Shown: positions 33,391-43,093, numbered from the stretch's first letter. The stretch: 54,368 nt of DNA from Prevotella sp. UBA746 (GCA_002298545.1 DBKQ01000041.1:1-54368); one strand, 5' to 3'. Program-made: numbers and translations. Notes: generated by a model from the sequence alone, not told the origin.

Positions 33391-35085
33391 ATGAAAAAGA
33401 ATATATTGAAAACTATGATATTCGGCATAATCGGATGCCTGATGACATCATGTTTCAGCGACTTGGACACTATGCCGCTCGACGACAACCAGCTCGTGGG
33501 CGACAAGGTTTACCAAACTGCAGAAGGATATACCGGAGTGCTCGCAAAATGCTATGGCTCTCTCATTCTTACAGGACAGAAAGGTGGTGATGGCGGCGAC
33601 GGCGACCTCGAGGGTGCCAACGAGGGATACTCGGGCTATGTTCGACTGATGTTCTACCTACAGGAACTGAACACCGACAATTTCCTCATGCCTTCGTCTT
33701 CAAACGGATTGCGCAAGTGTCTTAATCTACAATGGGATGCTTCAAACGCTTCTGTTATTCGCTGGACTTACCAGCGACTCTACATGTCGATTGCTTACAG
33801 CAACGAGATGCTGCGCGAATGTACTGAAAGCAAGCTGAAGAGCCGCGGACTGTGGAATCAGCTCGGAGGAGAATGTGCAAGCTATCGCGCTGAGGCTCGT
33901 TTCATCCGTGCCTATTGCTATGCCACACTGTGCGACCTCTTCGGCAGTGTGCCGTATATCGACGAGAATACCGGTGTGAAGGATATTCCGGAACAGTGGA
34001 CTCGCAAGCAGATTTTCGACTTTGCCGAAAGTGAACTGAAGGCTATCGACAACGACCTGAAGGCTCCGGGCACTAATGTCTACGGACGCGTTGACAGGGT
34101 GGCTGCATGGTTCTTGCTCTCAAGAATGTATCTGAATGCTGAAACATGGATTGGAGAAAACCGCTATACGGATGCTCTGACATACGCAAAGAAGGTTATC
34201 AATGACGGTCATTATCCGTTGGCTTCAGACTACCGCACAATCTTCCTTGCCGACAATGATAAATGTAAGGAGATTATATGGCCGCTCGTACAGGACGGAC
34301 AAATGGCTCAGAGTTCTGCCGGAACGAATTTCTATGTAAAGGCATTCGTAAATGGTCCGATGAATGAGCTTTATCAGACTGGCGTTGGCTCTCGCGGATG
34401 GGGCAACGTACGTGCAAAGACTACTCTTGTTGATGCTTTTGATGCCGATGACGTTACTTTTAATACTGCCGACACATGGGGCAACCAAAAGAAGGACAAG
34501 CGCGCTCAGTTTATGACTGCTCTGCCTAACCAGAAAAAGGAGACATGGGATGACAAGGAGGCCATGACAAGCACATTCACCTGCGGATACGGATATATCA
34601 AATGGCGCAACGTTACTCAAGACGACCAGATTCCAGCACAGGGCGATGCTTATTCTTCTATAGACTTCCCGATGTTCCGTACTGCCGAGGCTTATCTTAT
34701 TGCTGCCGAGGCTATATTGAGAGGAGCACAGGGCGGCACGAAGGAAGAAGCCCTGAATTATGTAAACGAAATCAGGGAGCGCGCATATATGTCTGGAAAA
34801 TATGCAAAAGCCGGTGTACGCTCTGATGTTTCCGGCGACATTACCATGGATCAGTTGACTCTCGACTTTATCCTTGCCGAACGCCAGCGCGAACTTGCTA
34901 CGGAACTTGTGCGCCGCACTGACCTCATCCGTTTCGGTAAGTTTACAAAGGGATATAACTGGGACTGGAAAAACGGTGTACGCACGGGATCTGACGTGGA
35001 TGACCACTTTAAGCTCTTCCCTATCCCGGCTACGGAGTTCTCAAATATGCCGAACCTGAAACAGAATGAGGGTTACTCTAAGTAA
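33391..35085 (+). CDS. SusD/RagB-family nutrient-binding lipoprotein
   Basis: 564 residues. Lipoprotein signal with Cys near residue 21 (GCLMTSCFSDLDT), then the SusD N-terminal helical repeats and a C-terminal region with FPMFRTAEAYLIAAEA and FILAERQRELATELVRRTDLIRFGKF, family landmarks. It caps the SusC barrel and binds substrate. Because the next gene is a phosphatase and no glycoside hydrolase is present, the ligand may not be a plain glycan. Confidence 0.95.
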   Translation: MKKNILKTMIFGIIGCLMTSCFSDLDTMPLDDNQLVGDKVYQTAEGYTGVLAKCYGSLILTGQKGGDGGDGDLEGANEGYSGYVRLMFYLQELNTDNFLMPSSSNGLRKCLNLQWDASNASVIRWTYQRLYMSIAYSNEMLRECTESKLKSRGLWNQLGGECASYRAEARFIRAYCYATLCDLFGSVPYIDENTGVKDIPEQWTRKQIFDFAESELKAIDNDLKAPGTNVYGRVDRVAAWFLLSRMYLNAETWIGENRYTDALTYAKKVINDGHYPLASDYRTIFLADNDKCKEIIWPLVQDGQMAQSSAGTNFYVKAFVNGPMNELYQTGVGSRGWGNVRAKTTLVDAFDADDVTFNTADTWGNQKKDKRAQFMTALPNQKKETWDDKEAMTSTFTCGYGYIKWRNVTQDDQIPAQGDAYSSIDFPMFRTAEAYLIAAEAILRGAQGGTKEEALNYVNEIRERAYMSGKYAKAGVRSDVSGDITMDQLTLDFILAERQRELATELVRRTDLIRFGKFTKGYNWDWKNGVRTGSDVDDHFKLFPIPATEFSNMPNLKQNEGYSK

Positions 35086-35102
35086 CAAAAAAGTATAATG
35101 AG

Positions 35103-35154
35103 TTTCCGGATTGTACGGACTGCGACTTTCGTGCAGCAACGTACAATCCGGAAA
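35103..35154. terminator. Long perfect inverted repeat between susD and the phosphatase gene
   Basis: TTTCCGGATTGTACG (35103-35117) is exactly complementary to 35140-35154, 15 pairs with a 22-nt loop that can itself form CTGC/GCAG. The T-tract expected of a terminator is missing (AAATATAAAAC follows), so it may reduce expression, stabilise the upstream mRNA 3' end, or terminate weakly. Confidence 0.6.
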
Positions 35155-35180
35155 TATAAAACAAATTTCTAAAAGTATTT

Positions 35181-36482
35181 ATGATTTCATTAAGACATAT
35201 TGCACTTTCTGCCGCCTTTGCCTTTATCGCCTGTGGAACAAATGCCCAGACTTCGTTTGAGGAAATAAAAGCTGACCTTAATAAAGCCGGCGGCGTTTAC
35301 CTCGCTTATCCTGAGGTTAGCGGAAAACTGACACCTGCTCCTAAGGGATACAAACCATTCTATATAAGTCATTATGGCAGACACGGTTCAAGGTATCTCC
35401 TTGGCGACGGTGACTTTGAACTGACTATCGGTCTGCTGCAGAAAGCTGAAGACAATGGCTGTCTGACGGAATTCGGTAAGGACGTTCTGAAAAGGCTACG
35501 CATTACTTTCAAGGAGACAGAAGGACGCGGAGGAGACTTGACACCACTCGGAGCCCGTCAGCATAAGGGCATTGCCGAAAGAATGGCGAAGAATTTTCCT
35601 GAGGTTTTTAAGGGGAAAAGGAATGTGGACGCACGCTCTACCGTCGTTTACCGCTGCGCCATGAGTATGGCGGCTTTCTGCGACGGACTGAAAGGTGTGT
35701 TCCCGAACCTTGATATAAAGTACGAGATGAACCAAAAGAATATGGCTTATCTTAACTATCATACTGACAAGTCTAACCGCTTTACTAACGGAGAGACTGG
35801 ACCATGGGTTGAGGAATACAGAAAGTTTGAAACTGAGCATGTAAAACCGGAACGCATGGTAAACGCCCTGTTCAGCAACAAAGATTTTATCCGCTGTCAA
35901 GTTAATCCGGAAAAGCTGATGTGGGCTTTCTACTGGATTGCCGTTGACATGCAGGACATTGAAACGAAACAGTCGTTCTATGACGTGTTTACGTCACAGG
36001 AACTCTTTGACCTCTGGCAATGCGTAAACTACAGGTTTTATATCGGCAACGCAAACCCAGAGATGAGCAACGGACTGGTGATGGCTAATGCCTCTACTCT
36101 CGTGGAAAACATTATAGAATGTGCCGACAAGGCGATCAGCGACAACAGTATGGCTGCCGACTTGAGATTCGGACACGACGGGAATGTCATCCCTCTGCTC
36201 GCACTGATGCAGATTGACGGATTTGACGCTTCTGTAAGGAAACCGGAGGAGGTATACAAATACTGGTCTGACTTTAAGGCTACGCCGATGGCATCGAATG
36301 TGCAAATTGTATTCTTCAGAAACAATAAAGGTGATGTTATCATAAAAATCCTGCACAACGAGAAAGAGGCACATATCCCGGTAAAGACCGATTCATGGCC
36401 TTACTACAAATGGAATGATGTGAAAGAATACTACATCAACAGACTTAAAGACCTGAAGGAAAAGGTTAGCAAAATAAAATAA
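35181..36482 (+). CDS. Histidine-type phosphatase, exported, possibly phytase or MINPP-like
   Basis: 433 residues. A signal sequence ends near residue 22 (TNAQT). The active-site RHG motif is HYGRHGSRYL near 63-72, giving the nucleophilic His and binding Arg residues, and a late FGHDGNVIP near 330 supplies the second His and Asp, in the style of histidine acid phosphatases. Periplasmic members in Bacteroidetes include inositol polyphosphate phosphatases. Linked to sigma/FecR/SusCD, it likely releases phosphate from an imported organic phosphate. Substrate is inferred from context only. Confidence 0.85.
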   Translation: MISLRHIALSAAFAFIACGTNAQTSFEEIKADLNKAGGVYLAYPEVSGKLTPAPKGYKPFYISHYGRHGSRYLLGDGDFELTIGLLQKAEDNGCLTEFGKDVLKRLRITFKETEGRGGDLTPLGARQHKGIAERMAKNFPEVFKGKRNVDARSTVVYRCAMSMAAFCDGLKGVFPNLDIKYEMNQKNMAYLNYHTDKSNRFTNGETGPWVEEYRKFETEHVKPERMVNALFSNKDFIRCQVNPEKLMWAFYWIAVDMQDIETKQSFYDVFTSQELFDLWQCVNYRFYIGNANPEMSNGLVMANASTLVENIIECADKAISDNSMAADLRFGHDGNVIPLLALMQIDGFDASVRKPEEVYKYWSDFKATPMASNVQIVFFRNNKGDVIIKILHNEKEAHIPVKTDSWPYYKWNDVKEYYINRLKDLKEKVSKIK

Positions 36483-36524
36483 AAATCATTTTTAGCTTTA
36501 GTAATAATTTTATGTTAGTAGTGA

Positions 36525-36553
36525 GCGGTAGTCAAGCGTGGCTGCCGCCTTTT
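36525..36553 (+). terminator. Terminator after the phosphatase gene
   Basis: GCGGTAG (36525-36531) pairs with CTGCCGC (36542-36548) with one G-T pair, followed by CTTTTA. Confidence 0.75.
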
Positions 36554-36595
36554 ATATTATATAAACTAAAAATTGCCGGTGAATACCCACTTATT

Positions 36596-36627
36596 TTTGG
36601 ATATAAAGGGAGAAAACATTAATTTTG
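36596..36627 (+). promoter_or_regulatory. Promoter of metA
   Basis: TTTG at 36596-36599, 20-nt spacer, TAATTTTG at 36620-36627, then about 20 nt of leader to the ATG at 36653. No room for a SAM riboswitch. Confidence 0.7.
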
Positions 36628-36652
36628 CATATTGCAAGAAAAATATGTTAGT

Positions 36653-37570
36653 ATGCCATTAAGAATTCCAGATAAATTACCGGCTATTGATATTCTGAAA
36701 AAGGAGAATATCTTTGTTATGGACGACACGAGGGCTCTGACCCAGGATATTCGTCCGCTGAAAATTGTTATTCTAAATCTTATGCCGCTGAAGATTACAA
36801 CGGAGACGGATCTCGTAAGACTCTTGTCGAACACTCCGCTGCAAATCGACATCACATTCATGAAGCTGAAGAGCCATACTCCGAAGAATACTCCGATAGA
36901 GCACATGATGATGTTCTACAAGGACTTCGACATCATCAAAGACGAGAAGTTTGACGGAATGATTATCACTGGGGCACCTGTGGAGAACTTCGACTTTGAG
37001 GAGGTGGGCTACTGGCAGGAAATTACAAAAATCTTTGAATGGGCTAAATCACATGTTACCAGTACACTGTATATCTGCTGGGCTGCCCAGGCTGGATTGT
37101 ACTACCACTACGGCATTCCGAAATATCCGCTGAAGAAAAAAATGTTCGGTATTTTCGAACAGCATTGTCTCGAACCGCTGCTGCCTATTTTCAGAGGTTT
37201 CGACGACATATTCTATATGCCGCACAGCCGCCATACGGAGATTCATAAAGAGGATGTTCTGAAAGATTGCAGACTGAAACTTATTGCTGAATCTCCCGAC
37301 AGCGGGGCTGGTATCATCATGGCTAACCACGGCAGGGAATTTTTCATTACCGGACACATGGAATATGCTCCGAATACTCTCGACCAGGAATACAAGAGGG
37401 ACATGGGGAAACGTGACGACGTGGATATGCCGAAAAATTATTATAAGGATGACGACCCGAAGAATAAACCAGTTGTAAGATGGAGGGCTCACGCAAACCT
37501 GTTCTTCACGAACTGGATAAACTATTATGTTTATCAGGAGACTCCTTACGACATCAATCTTATTAAATAA
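36653..37570 (+). CDS. metA: Homoserine O-acyltransferase (MetA family), predicted acetyl-CoA-specific
   Basis: 305 residues from the ATG at 36653, the family's usual length; the TTG start at 36632 adds 7 residues without homology support. The nucleophilic Cys142 is in YICWAAQAG, followed by MFGIFEQ and the PHSRHTE motif. The first step of methionine synthesis from homoserine. Residue 111 falls in GAPVENFDF and is Glu; in this family Glu111 favours acetyl-CoA whereas Gly111 (E. coli) favours succinyl-CoA. I therefore expect O-acetylhomoserine as product in spite of the common annotation as succinyltransferase. Confidence 0.92.
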   Translation: MPLRIPDKLPAIDILKKENIFVMDDTRALTQDIRPLKIVILNLMPLKITTETDLVRLLSNTPLQIDITFMKLKSHTPKNTPIEHMMMFYKDFDIIKDEKFDGMIITGAPVENFDFEEVGYWQEITKIFEWAKSHVTSTLYICWAAQAGLYYHYGIPKYPLKKKMFGIFEQHCLEPLLPIFRGFDDIFYMPHSRHTEIHKEDVLKDCRLKLIAESPDSGAGIIMANHGREFFITGHMEYAPNTLDQEYKRDMGKRDDVDMPKNYYKDDDPKNKPVVRWRAHANLFFTNWINYYVYQETPYDINLIK

Positions 37571-37645
37571 TACACCTCTTTATATCTATAAGAGATAAGT
37601 AACTGTAAAAAAACGGCATGGACTCCCTGCCATAAAATCGAATAA

Positions 37646-39490
37646 ATGAGAAAACTTGAACTGCTCGCTCCGGCAAAGAATCTGGAATGCGGAATCGCAG
37701 CTATCGACTGCGGTGCTGATGCCGTATACATAGGGGCAACTCGTTTCGGAGCCAGACAGGCAGTAGGAAACAGTATTGAGGATATTCAGGAATTATGCCG
37801 CTATGCACACAAATTCGGTTGCAAGGTGTATGTAACGGTAAATACCATTATATACGACAACGAACTTGACGACACACAGCAGTTGCTCGATGAACTCGGA
37901 AGAGTGGGCGTTGATGCTATCCTTGTGCAGGACATGGGATTGCTGAAACTACAATTGCCTAAAGGGGTGGCGCTACATGCAAGTACACAGACGGACAACC
38001 GCACGGCAGAAAAGGCGGCATGGCTCGCAGAACACGGGTTTGAAAGGGTTGTCTTGGCAAGGGAACTTACATTGGATGAGATTTCCGGCATACACAAGGC
38101 TCTGCCTGACACGGAACTTGAGGTATTCGTGCATGGGGCACTCTGCGTGAGTTATTCCGGTACTTGCTATGCTTCGGAATACTGTTTCGGGAGGAGTGCC
38201 AACAGAGGTGCTTGTGCTCAGTTCTGCCGTATGAAATTCGATTTGCTCGATGCCGAAGGGAATACCATTGAGGAGGGGGCACACTTGCTCTCGCTCAAGG
38301 ATATGTGCAGGATTGACTCACTGGATAGGCTCGCCGATGCCGGAGTTACTTCGTTTAAGATTGAGGGACGGTTGAAGGATATCAACTACGTGCGCAATGT
38401 TACGGCAGCTTATAGCAGGAAGCTTAATGAGATTATAGAAAAAAGAAAAGCTGACTTCTGTCGCTCATCGCTCGGAATATGCGATACTGTATTTACACCG
38501 AATCTGAAGAAGACCTTCAACCGCGGCTTTACAGAATATTTCCTCGACGGAAGGAGAAGCAACCTCGCTTCGTTCTATACGCCAAAGGCGATGGGTGAAT
38601 TCGTGGGAAAAGTGAAGGAGATTAGAGGAAACTCGTTTAATGTTGCCGGTACGGCGACTTTCGCCAACGGCGATGGACTCTGTTTTATAAATGGAAACAA
38701 CGAGTTGGAAGGTTTCCGCATCAACAGGGCTGAGGGCAACAGGTTGTTCCCGCTGAAGATGCCACGCGGACTGAAACGCGGCATGGCTCTTTACCGCAAC
38801 AACGACCAGGCTTTTGAAAAGGAACTGAACAGTGATAAAAGTAAGAGAAAACTTCTCGTTGATTTGTGTCTGGAAGCGACAGACAAACGTCTTTCGCTTA
38901 CAGCATGCGTAGAGGGGACTCAACGAGAAGCCCGAGTTTTTCAAGATATAAACCTCGATTTGGCAAAGAATCCACAAAGCGAGAATATAAAACGACAATT
39001 GGCTAAACTCGGCAACACGGAATTTATGGCTGGAGAAATTTCTGTAATGCCTGAAAACTTCAAATGGTTTGTGCCGAACAGCATTCTGTCGGAACTTAGA
39101 CGAGAATGTATTGAAAGACTTGAAGGCACATTGCAAGGCAAGGATGAGAACAGACATGCGGAACTGACTGAAAAGAAGTATCCTAATGCCAAATTCTCTG
39201 CATATCAATTGCCTTATATGTATAATATTGCAAACAAGTTGGCTGAGAAGTTTTACGAGGAGGAGGGACTGAAGAACATTCGTCCGGCATTTGAACTGAT
39301 GAAACCTAAGTCGCCACTTGTTATGCAATGTCGCTACTGCTTGAGATATGAAATCGGACAATGCAAGAAGCGCAATGATACGGCAAGGATTATAAAGGAT
39401 CCACTACGCATCCGACTTGCCGACGGGAGGACTTTCCGACTGGAATTTGACTGTGCCCACTGCCGAATGAATATATATGCTGAAGAATAA
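37646..39490 (+). CDS. U32 family peptidase-like protein (RlhA/TrhP-related)
   Basis: 614 residues. N-terminus KLELLAPAKNLECGIAAIDCGADAVYIG is the U32 TIM-barrel start; YVTVNTIIYDNEL and FKIEGRLKDINYVRNVTAAY near 240 are family landmarks. C-terminal cysteines occur in CRYCLRYEIGQCKK and DCAHCRMNI, likely iron-sulphur ligands. Members of this size in E. coli hydroxylate 23S rRNA (RlhA), and shorter ones modify tRNA; older annotations call them collagenases. RNA hydroxylation is my preferred reading. It lies 75 nt after metA. Confidence 0.88.
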   Translation: MRKLELLAPAKNLECGIAAIDCGADAVYIGATRFGARQAVGNSIEDIQELCRYAHKFGCKVYVTVNTIIYDNELDDTQQLLDELGRVGVDAILVQDMGLLKLQLPKGVALHASTQTDNRTAEKAAWLAEHGFERVVLARELTLDEISGIHKALPDTELEVFVHGALCVSYSGTCYASEYCFGRSANRGACAQFCRMKFDLLDAEGNTIEEGAHLLSLKDMCRIDSLDRLADAGVTSFKIEGRLKDINYVRNVTAAYSRKLNEIIEKRKADFCRSSLGICDTVFTPNLKKTFNRGFTEYFLDGRRSNLASFYTPKAMGEFVGKVKEIRGNSFNVAGTATFANGDGLCFINGNNELEGFRINRAEGNRLFPLKMPRGLKRGMALYRNNDQAFEKELNSDKSKRKLLVDLCLEATDKRLSLTACVEGTQREARVFQDINLDLAKNPQSENIKRQLAKLGNTEFMAGEISVMPENFKWFVPNSILSELRRECIERLEGTLQGKDENRHAELTEKKYPNAKFSAYQLPYMYNIANKLAEKFYEEEGLKNIRPAFELMKPKSPLVMQCRYCLRYEIGQCKKRNDTARIIKDPLRIRLADGRTFRLEFDCAHCRMNIYAEE

Positions 39491-39505
39491 TTTCTGTTTA
39501 AGAAT

Positions 39506-40522
39506 ATGATTATGAGACAAAGACACTTTCTGCTGACTCTTGCAACATTAGTTGCTGTATGCCTCACGCTTACCGGCTGTTATCACAAGAAAAACAATAG
39601 CAGTTCTGTTCTTGCCGACACGACAGAGATTGGCAAGGAGCAGCATGATTCGCTTGTCTTTGCACAGACTCATCACTATTCGCAGAACTTCAACTTCATA
39701 ATTAAATCCGACTCATTAGTGCTGGTCAAGGAACAGCCGGAGGAATACATCAGCGGTCTGCCTACTGATACGCTGTTGCTCGGTAGGGGACAGCGCGTTG
39801 CCGTTGCCGATATACGCATTATGCCTTCTGACCCCATAGACTCTGTGTGGGTGCAGCTGGCAAGAGACCAGTATACCTTCGGATGGACAAGAGAATCGAA
39901 GATGCTGCCTGCCGTAGTGCCCGACGACCCTATTTCAAAATTCATATCAACATTCTCTGATACCCACCTGCTGATAACGCTTATCATCATAAGTATTATT
40001 TCCGTGGCTTACATGCTGCGCAATCTTTTCAAAAGGAAAGCTAAGATAGTGCTGTTCAACGACATCGACTCGTTCTACCCTACTCTACTTACGCTTACCG
40101 TTGCCACCTCAGCTACCTTCTATGCAAGCATGCAATTGTTTGCAACTAACACATGGCATAACTTCTATTTCCACCCCACGCTAAACCCGTTTTCTGTAAC
40201 GCCGCTACTCGCCATCTTCCTTGCCTCGGTATGGCTGATGCTCATTATCGCCATTGCTGCTATCGATGAGGTAAGACGTATTCTGCCATTTGGCGACGCC
40301 ATTCTATATCTCTGCGGACTATGTGGCATTTGTGCTATCTGCTACATTGTTTTCAGCCTCACCACCTTATATTATATAGGCTACCCACTGCTCGTGCTAT
40401 ATTATTTCTATGCCTTGCACCGCTATTTCTATCATGCCTGCAAACCTTACGTCTGTGGCAAATGCGGAGCAAGAATGAAGAGTAAAGGGGTATGTCCGGA
40501 ATGTGGGGCAGTGAATGAATAA
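39506..40522 (+). CDS. Membrane lipoprotein with C-terminal zinc ribbon, unknown function
   Basis: 338 residues. Lipobox-like start ending TLTGCYHKK (Cys near 26), an SH3-like extracytoplasmic part up to about 150 (DPIDSVWVQLARDQYTFGWTRE), then about five membrane helices between 150 and 310, and finally CGKCGARMKSKGVCPECG, a four-cysteine zinc ribbon. I do not recognise a function. Which face the ribbon lies on is unclear. It starts 15 nt after the U32 gene and is probably co-transcribed. Confidence 0.75.
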   Translation: MIMRQRHFLLTLATLVAVCLTLTGCYHKKNNSSSVLADTTEIGKEQHDSLVFAQTHHYSQNFNFIIKSDSLVLVKEQPEEYISGLPTDTLLLGRGQRVAVADIRIMPSDPIDSVWVQLARDQYTFGWTRESKMLPAVVPDDPISKFISTFSDTHLLITLIIISIISVAYMLRNLFKRKAKIVLFNDIDSFYPTLLTLTVATSATFYASMQLFATNTWHNFYFHPTLNPFSVTPLLAIFLASVWLMLIIAIAAIDEVRRILPFGDAILYLCGLCGICAICYIVFSLTTLYYIGYPLLVLYYFYALHRYFYHACKPYVCGKCGARMKSKGVCPECGAVNE

Positions 40523-40609
40523 CAGAAGAGCAATTTTACACTAACGAAGAAAAAAGTTTTTTTATACAAGCAACATCCCTAAACTATACAAAATCCATAT
40601 AAATTATGA

Positions 40610-40640
40610 TTGCACGGAAATTGAGAATGCCGTAACTTTG
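40610..40640 (+). promoter_or_regulatory. Promoter of the TonB-dependent receptor gene, start at or near the initiation codon
   Basis: TTG at 40610-40612, 20-nt spacer, TAACTTTG at 40633-40640. The ATG at 40646 is only 5 nt beyond the -7 element, so the mRNA should be leaderless or nearly so. Confidence 0.7.
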
Positions 40641-40645
40641 CACCC

Positions 40646-43093
40646 ATGAAAAATTGTAACAGGATATTGTATATTGTCGGTGGATTGCTGATTCCTTTCT
40701 CAGCATACGCCAATTACACTACAGATAACAGGATAGCAGAAAGGAATGAATACAAAACGGCTTTAAGCCTTGCCGATTCATCGAGAATTTTCAATCTTGA
40801 CGAGGTGGTAGTTGTATCACAACCAAAAGAAAGTTCGCTGCTACGCAACCAGCCAATGGCATCGAGCGTGTTCTCAACAAATGAGGCTACAAAGTTGGGC
40901 ATACGCGATATTACAGACGTGGCTCTTTATGTGCCATCGTTCCAAATGCCAGCATACGGTTCAAGACTCACATCATCAATGTATATTCGCGGTATCGGTT
41001 CAAGGGTGAACAACCCAGCCGTAGGAGTATACCTCGATGGTATGCCACTGCTAAGCAAAAGTGCATACAATGTTCATACCTACCAACTGGATAGAATCGA
41101 TGTGCTACGCGGTCCGCAAGGCACTCTATACGGAATGAATACCGAGGGCGGACTTGTAAGACTTTACTCCAAGAACCCTATGACGAGTAAAGGGACTGAT
41201 ATAAAATTAGGTATCGGAAGCCGACTATACCGAAACTTTGAGTTTGCCAACTACAGCAAATTGTCGTACAATACGGCGATGTCTGTTGCTGGTTTCTATA
41301 GCGGACAGAATGGTTTTCTGCATAATACGACTACCGGGAAACGTGCAGACAGTTATAACGAGGCGGGTGGAAAGATAAGAATTATAAACCAATACTCCAA
41401 CCATCTCTCCTATGACTTCATCTCCGATTACCAGTATGTTAATCAAAATGCCTTCCCATACGGCTCGCTCGATATAGAGAGTGGCAGAACTTCTTCTCCA
41501 TCGACAAACAGAGACGGAAAATACAAGAGGAACATACTCAATACTGCGTTCAACATTAAATACATGATACCGGGATGGACTTTCAACTCCACTACAAGCT
41601 ACCAGTTTCTCGCCGACCGCATGAACATGGATCAGGACTATACGGCTCTTGATTTTATGCACTTGCAACAGAAGCAACTGCAGAATGGCATCACTCAAGA
41701 GTTTGCCGTGAAAGGGAACAATGGGAAGAACTGGCGGCATACAAGCGGACTGTTCGGTTCTTATCAATGGATGAGGACAGAATCACCTGTATACTTCGAC
41801 ACAGACTTCACCACCAATATGGCAAATACAATACAAACGGCTATGTATAATGCCATGGTGGCATCAATGGCAAACAAGTTTATCAATATGCCTGGCATGA
41901 CTGAAGAGAAAGCCAAGGCAATGGCTGAAGCTACTATAGCAAAGGCTGGAGGCGTAAGCGTAAATTCTTTGTCTATGGAAGTTCCAGGTATGTTCCATAC
42001 TCCTCAGTTCAACCTTGGAGTGTTCCACGAATCAAGCATAGATTTGACAAAGCGCCTGACTATGACCATCGGATTGCGCTACGACTACAGTCGAACGAAA
42101 ATAGACTACAATACAAGTGCGCTAATGACGACTGCAGTCAACGTAATGGGTATCGAGGCAACGAGCTCTCTGCGCTCGCTATTGCAAAACAGCAAGAGCA
42201 ATGATTACAACCAAGTTCTGCCGAAACTCGGTTTTACATGGAAGATAGACAACAGCGGCAGTAATGTGTATGCTATCGTGAGTAAGGGCTACCGCTCAGG
42301 GGGATACAACATCCAGATGTTTTCCGATATTCTACAAACGGAACTGCGTAAGAACAGCGGAATGGCAATGCGTGAAGGCGGAGACATACAGCATACGGCA
42401 GAAGATTATGAGAAGATAAACTCTACAATCTCTTATAAGCCGGAATTCAGCTGGAACTACGAACTGGGAACGCATCTAAATCTCTTCAACAATACCATAC
42501 AAGCAGACCTGTCGGCTTATTACATGAAGATCCGCAACCAACAGCTTTCTGTCATGGCGGGAACCTACGGATTCGGAAGAATGATGGTTAACGCCGGGAG
42601 AAGTCACAGTTGCGGTCTTGAGGCATCATTACGAGGCGTGGCATTAGACAACAGATTGTCATGGAGTGCCACTTATAGCTATACCCGTTCGATATTCGAC
42701 AACTACAAGGAGGAGAACAGCGGAACAACCACTGACTATAAGAACAACTTTGTTCCGTTCATTCCACGACATACGTTCAGCGTGGCGGCAGACTGGTCGA
42801 TTCCGTTCAACGACAACTATATGAAGAATATTGTGATAGGAGCAAATACAACGGGACAAGGAAAGACATACTGGGATGAAGCAAACTCATTCAGCCAAAA
42901 TTTTTATGCACTCCTCGGGGCTCATGCAGATATTGTCTTCAAAGATTTCACATTGTCAATATGGAGCCGCAACATCACATCAACAAAATACAATACCTTT
43001 GCTTTTAGCAGTAGTGCTACGGGTAAGAAATTATACCATGCTCAAAGTGGGAACCCATTCCAAATTGGTGTTGATATAAGAATGCATTTCTGA
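40646..43093 (+). CDS. TonB-dependent outer membrane receptor
   Basis: 815 residues. Signal sequence to about residue 22, a short TonB box region, plug domain about 50-165 with SMYIRGIGSRVNNPAVGVYLDGMPL and DRIDVLRGPQGTLYGMNTEGG, and a barrel to the end (VDIRMHF). It has neither STN nor carboxypeptidase-like domain and no SusD partner, so it is a classic receptor of the siderophore/vitamin/metal type rather than SusC. The ligand is unknown. Confidence 0.92.
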   Translation: MKNCNRILYIVGGLLIPFSAYANYTTDNRIAERNEYKTALSLADSSRIFNLDEVVVVSQPKESSLLRNQPMASSVFSTNEATKLGIRDITDVALYVPSFQMPAYGSRLTSSMYIRGIGSRVNNPAVGVYLDGMPLLSKSAYNVHTYQLDRIDVLRGPQGTLYGMNTEGGLVRLYSKNPMTSKGTDIKLGIGSRLYRNFEFANYSKLSYNTAMSVAGFYSGQNGFLHNTTTGKRADSYNEAGGKIRIINQYSNHLSYDFISDYQYVNQNAFPYGSLDIESGRTSSPSTNRDGKYKRNILNTAFNIKYMIPGWTFNSTTSYQFLADRMNMDQDYTALDFMHLQQKQLQNGITQEFAVKGNNGKNWRHTSGLFGSYQWMRTESPVYFDTDFTTNMANTIQTAMYNAMVASMANKFINMPGMTEEKAKAMAEATIAKAGGVSVNSLSMEVPGMFHTPQFNLGVFHESSIDLTKRLTMTIGLRYDYSRTKIDYNTSALMTTAVNVMGIEATSSLRSLLQNSKSNDYNQVLPKLGFTWKIDNSGSNVYAIVSKGYRSGGYNIQMFSDILQTELRKNSGMAMREGGDIQHTAEDYEKINSTISYKPEFSWNYELGTHLNLFNNTIQADLSAYYMKIRNQQLSVMAGTYGFGRMMVNAGRSHSCGLEASLRGVALDNRLSWSATYSYTRSIFDNYKEENSGTTTDYKNNFVPFIPRHTFSVAADWSIPFNDNYMKNIVIGANTTGQGKTYWDEANSFSQNFYALLGAHADIVFKDFTLSIWSRNITSTKYNTFAFSSSATGKKLYHAQSGNPFQIGVDIRMHF

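Noticed and set aside
36554..36652. SAM or other riboswitch before metA
   Set aside because: The promoter lies only about 25 nt before the start codon, so the transcript leader is too short.
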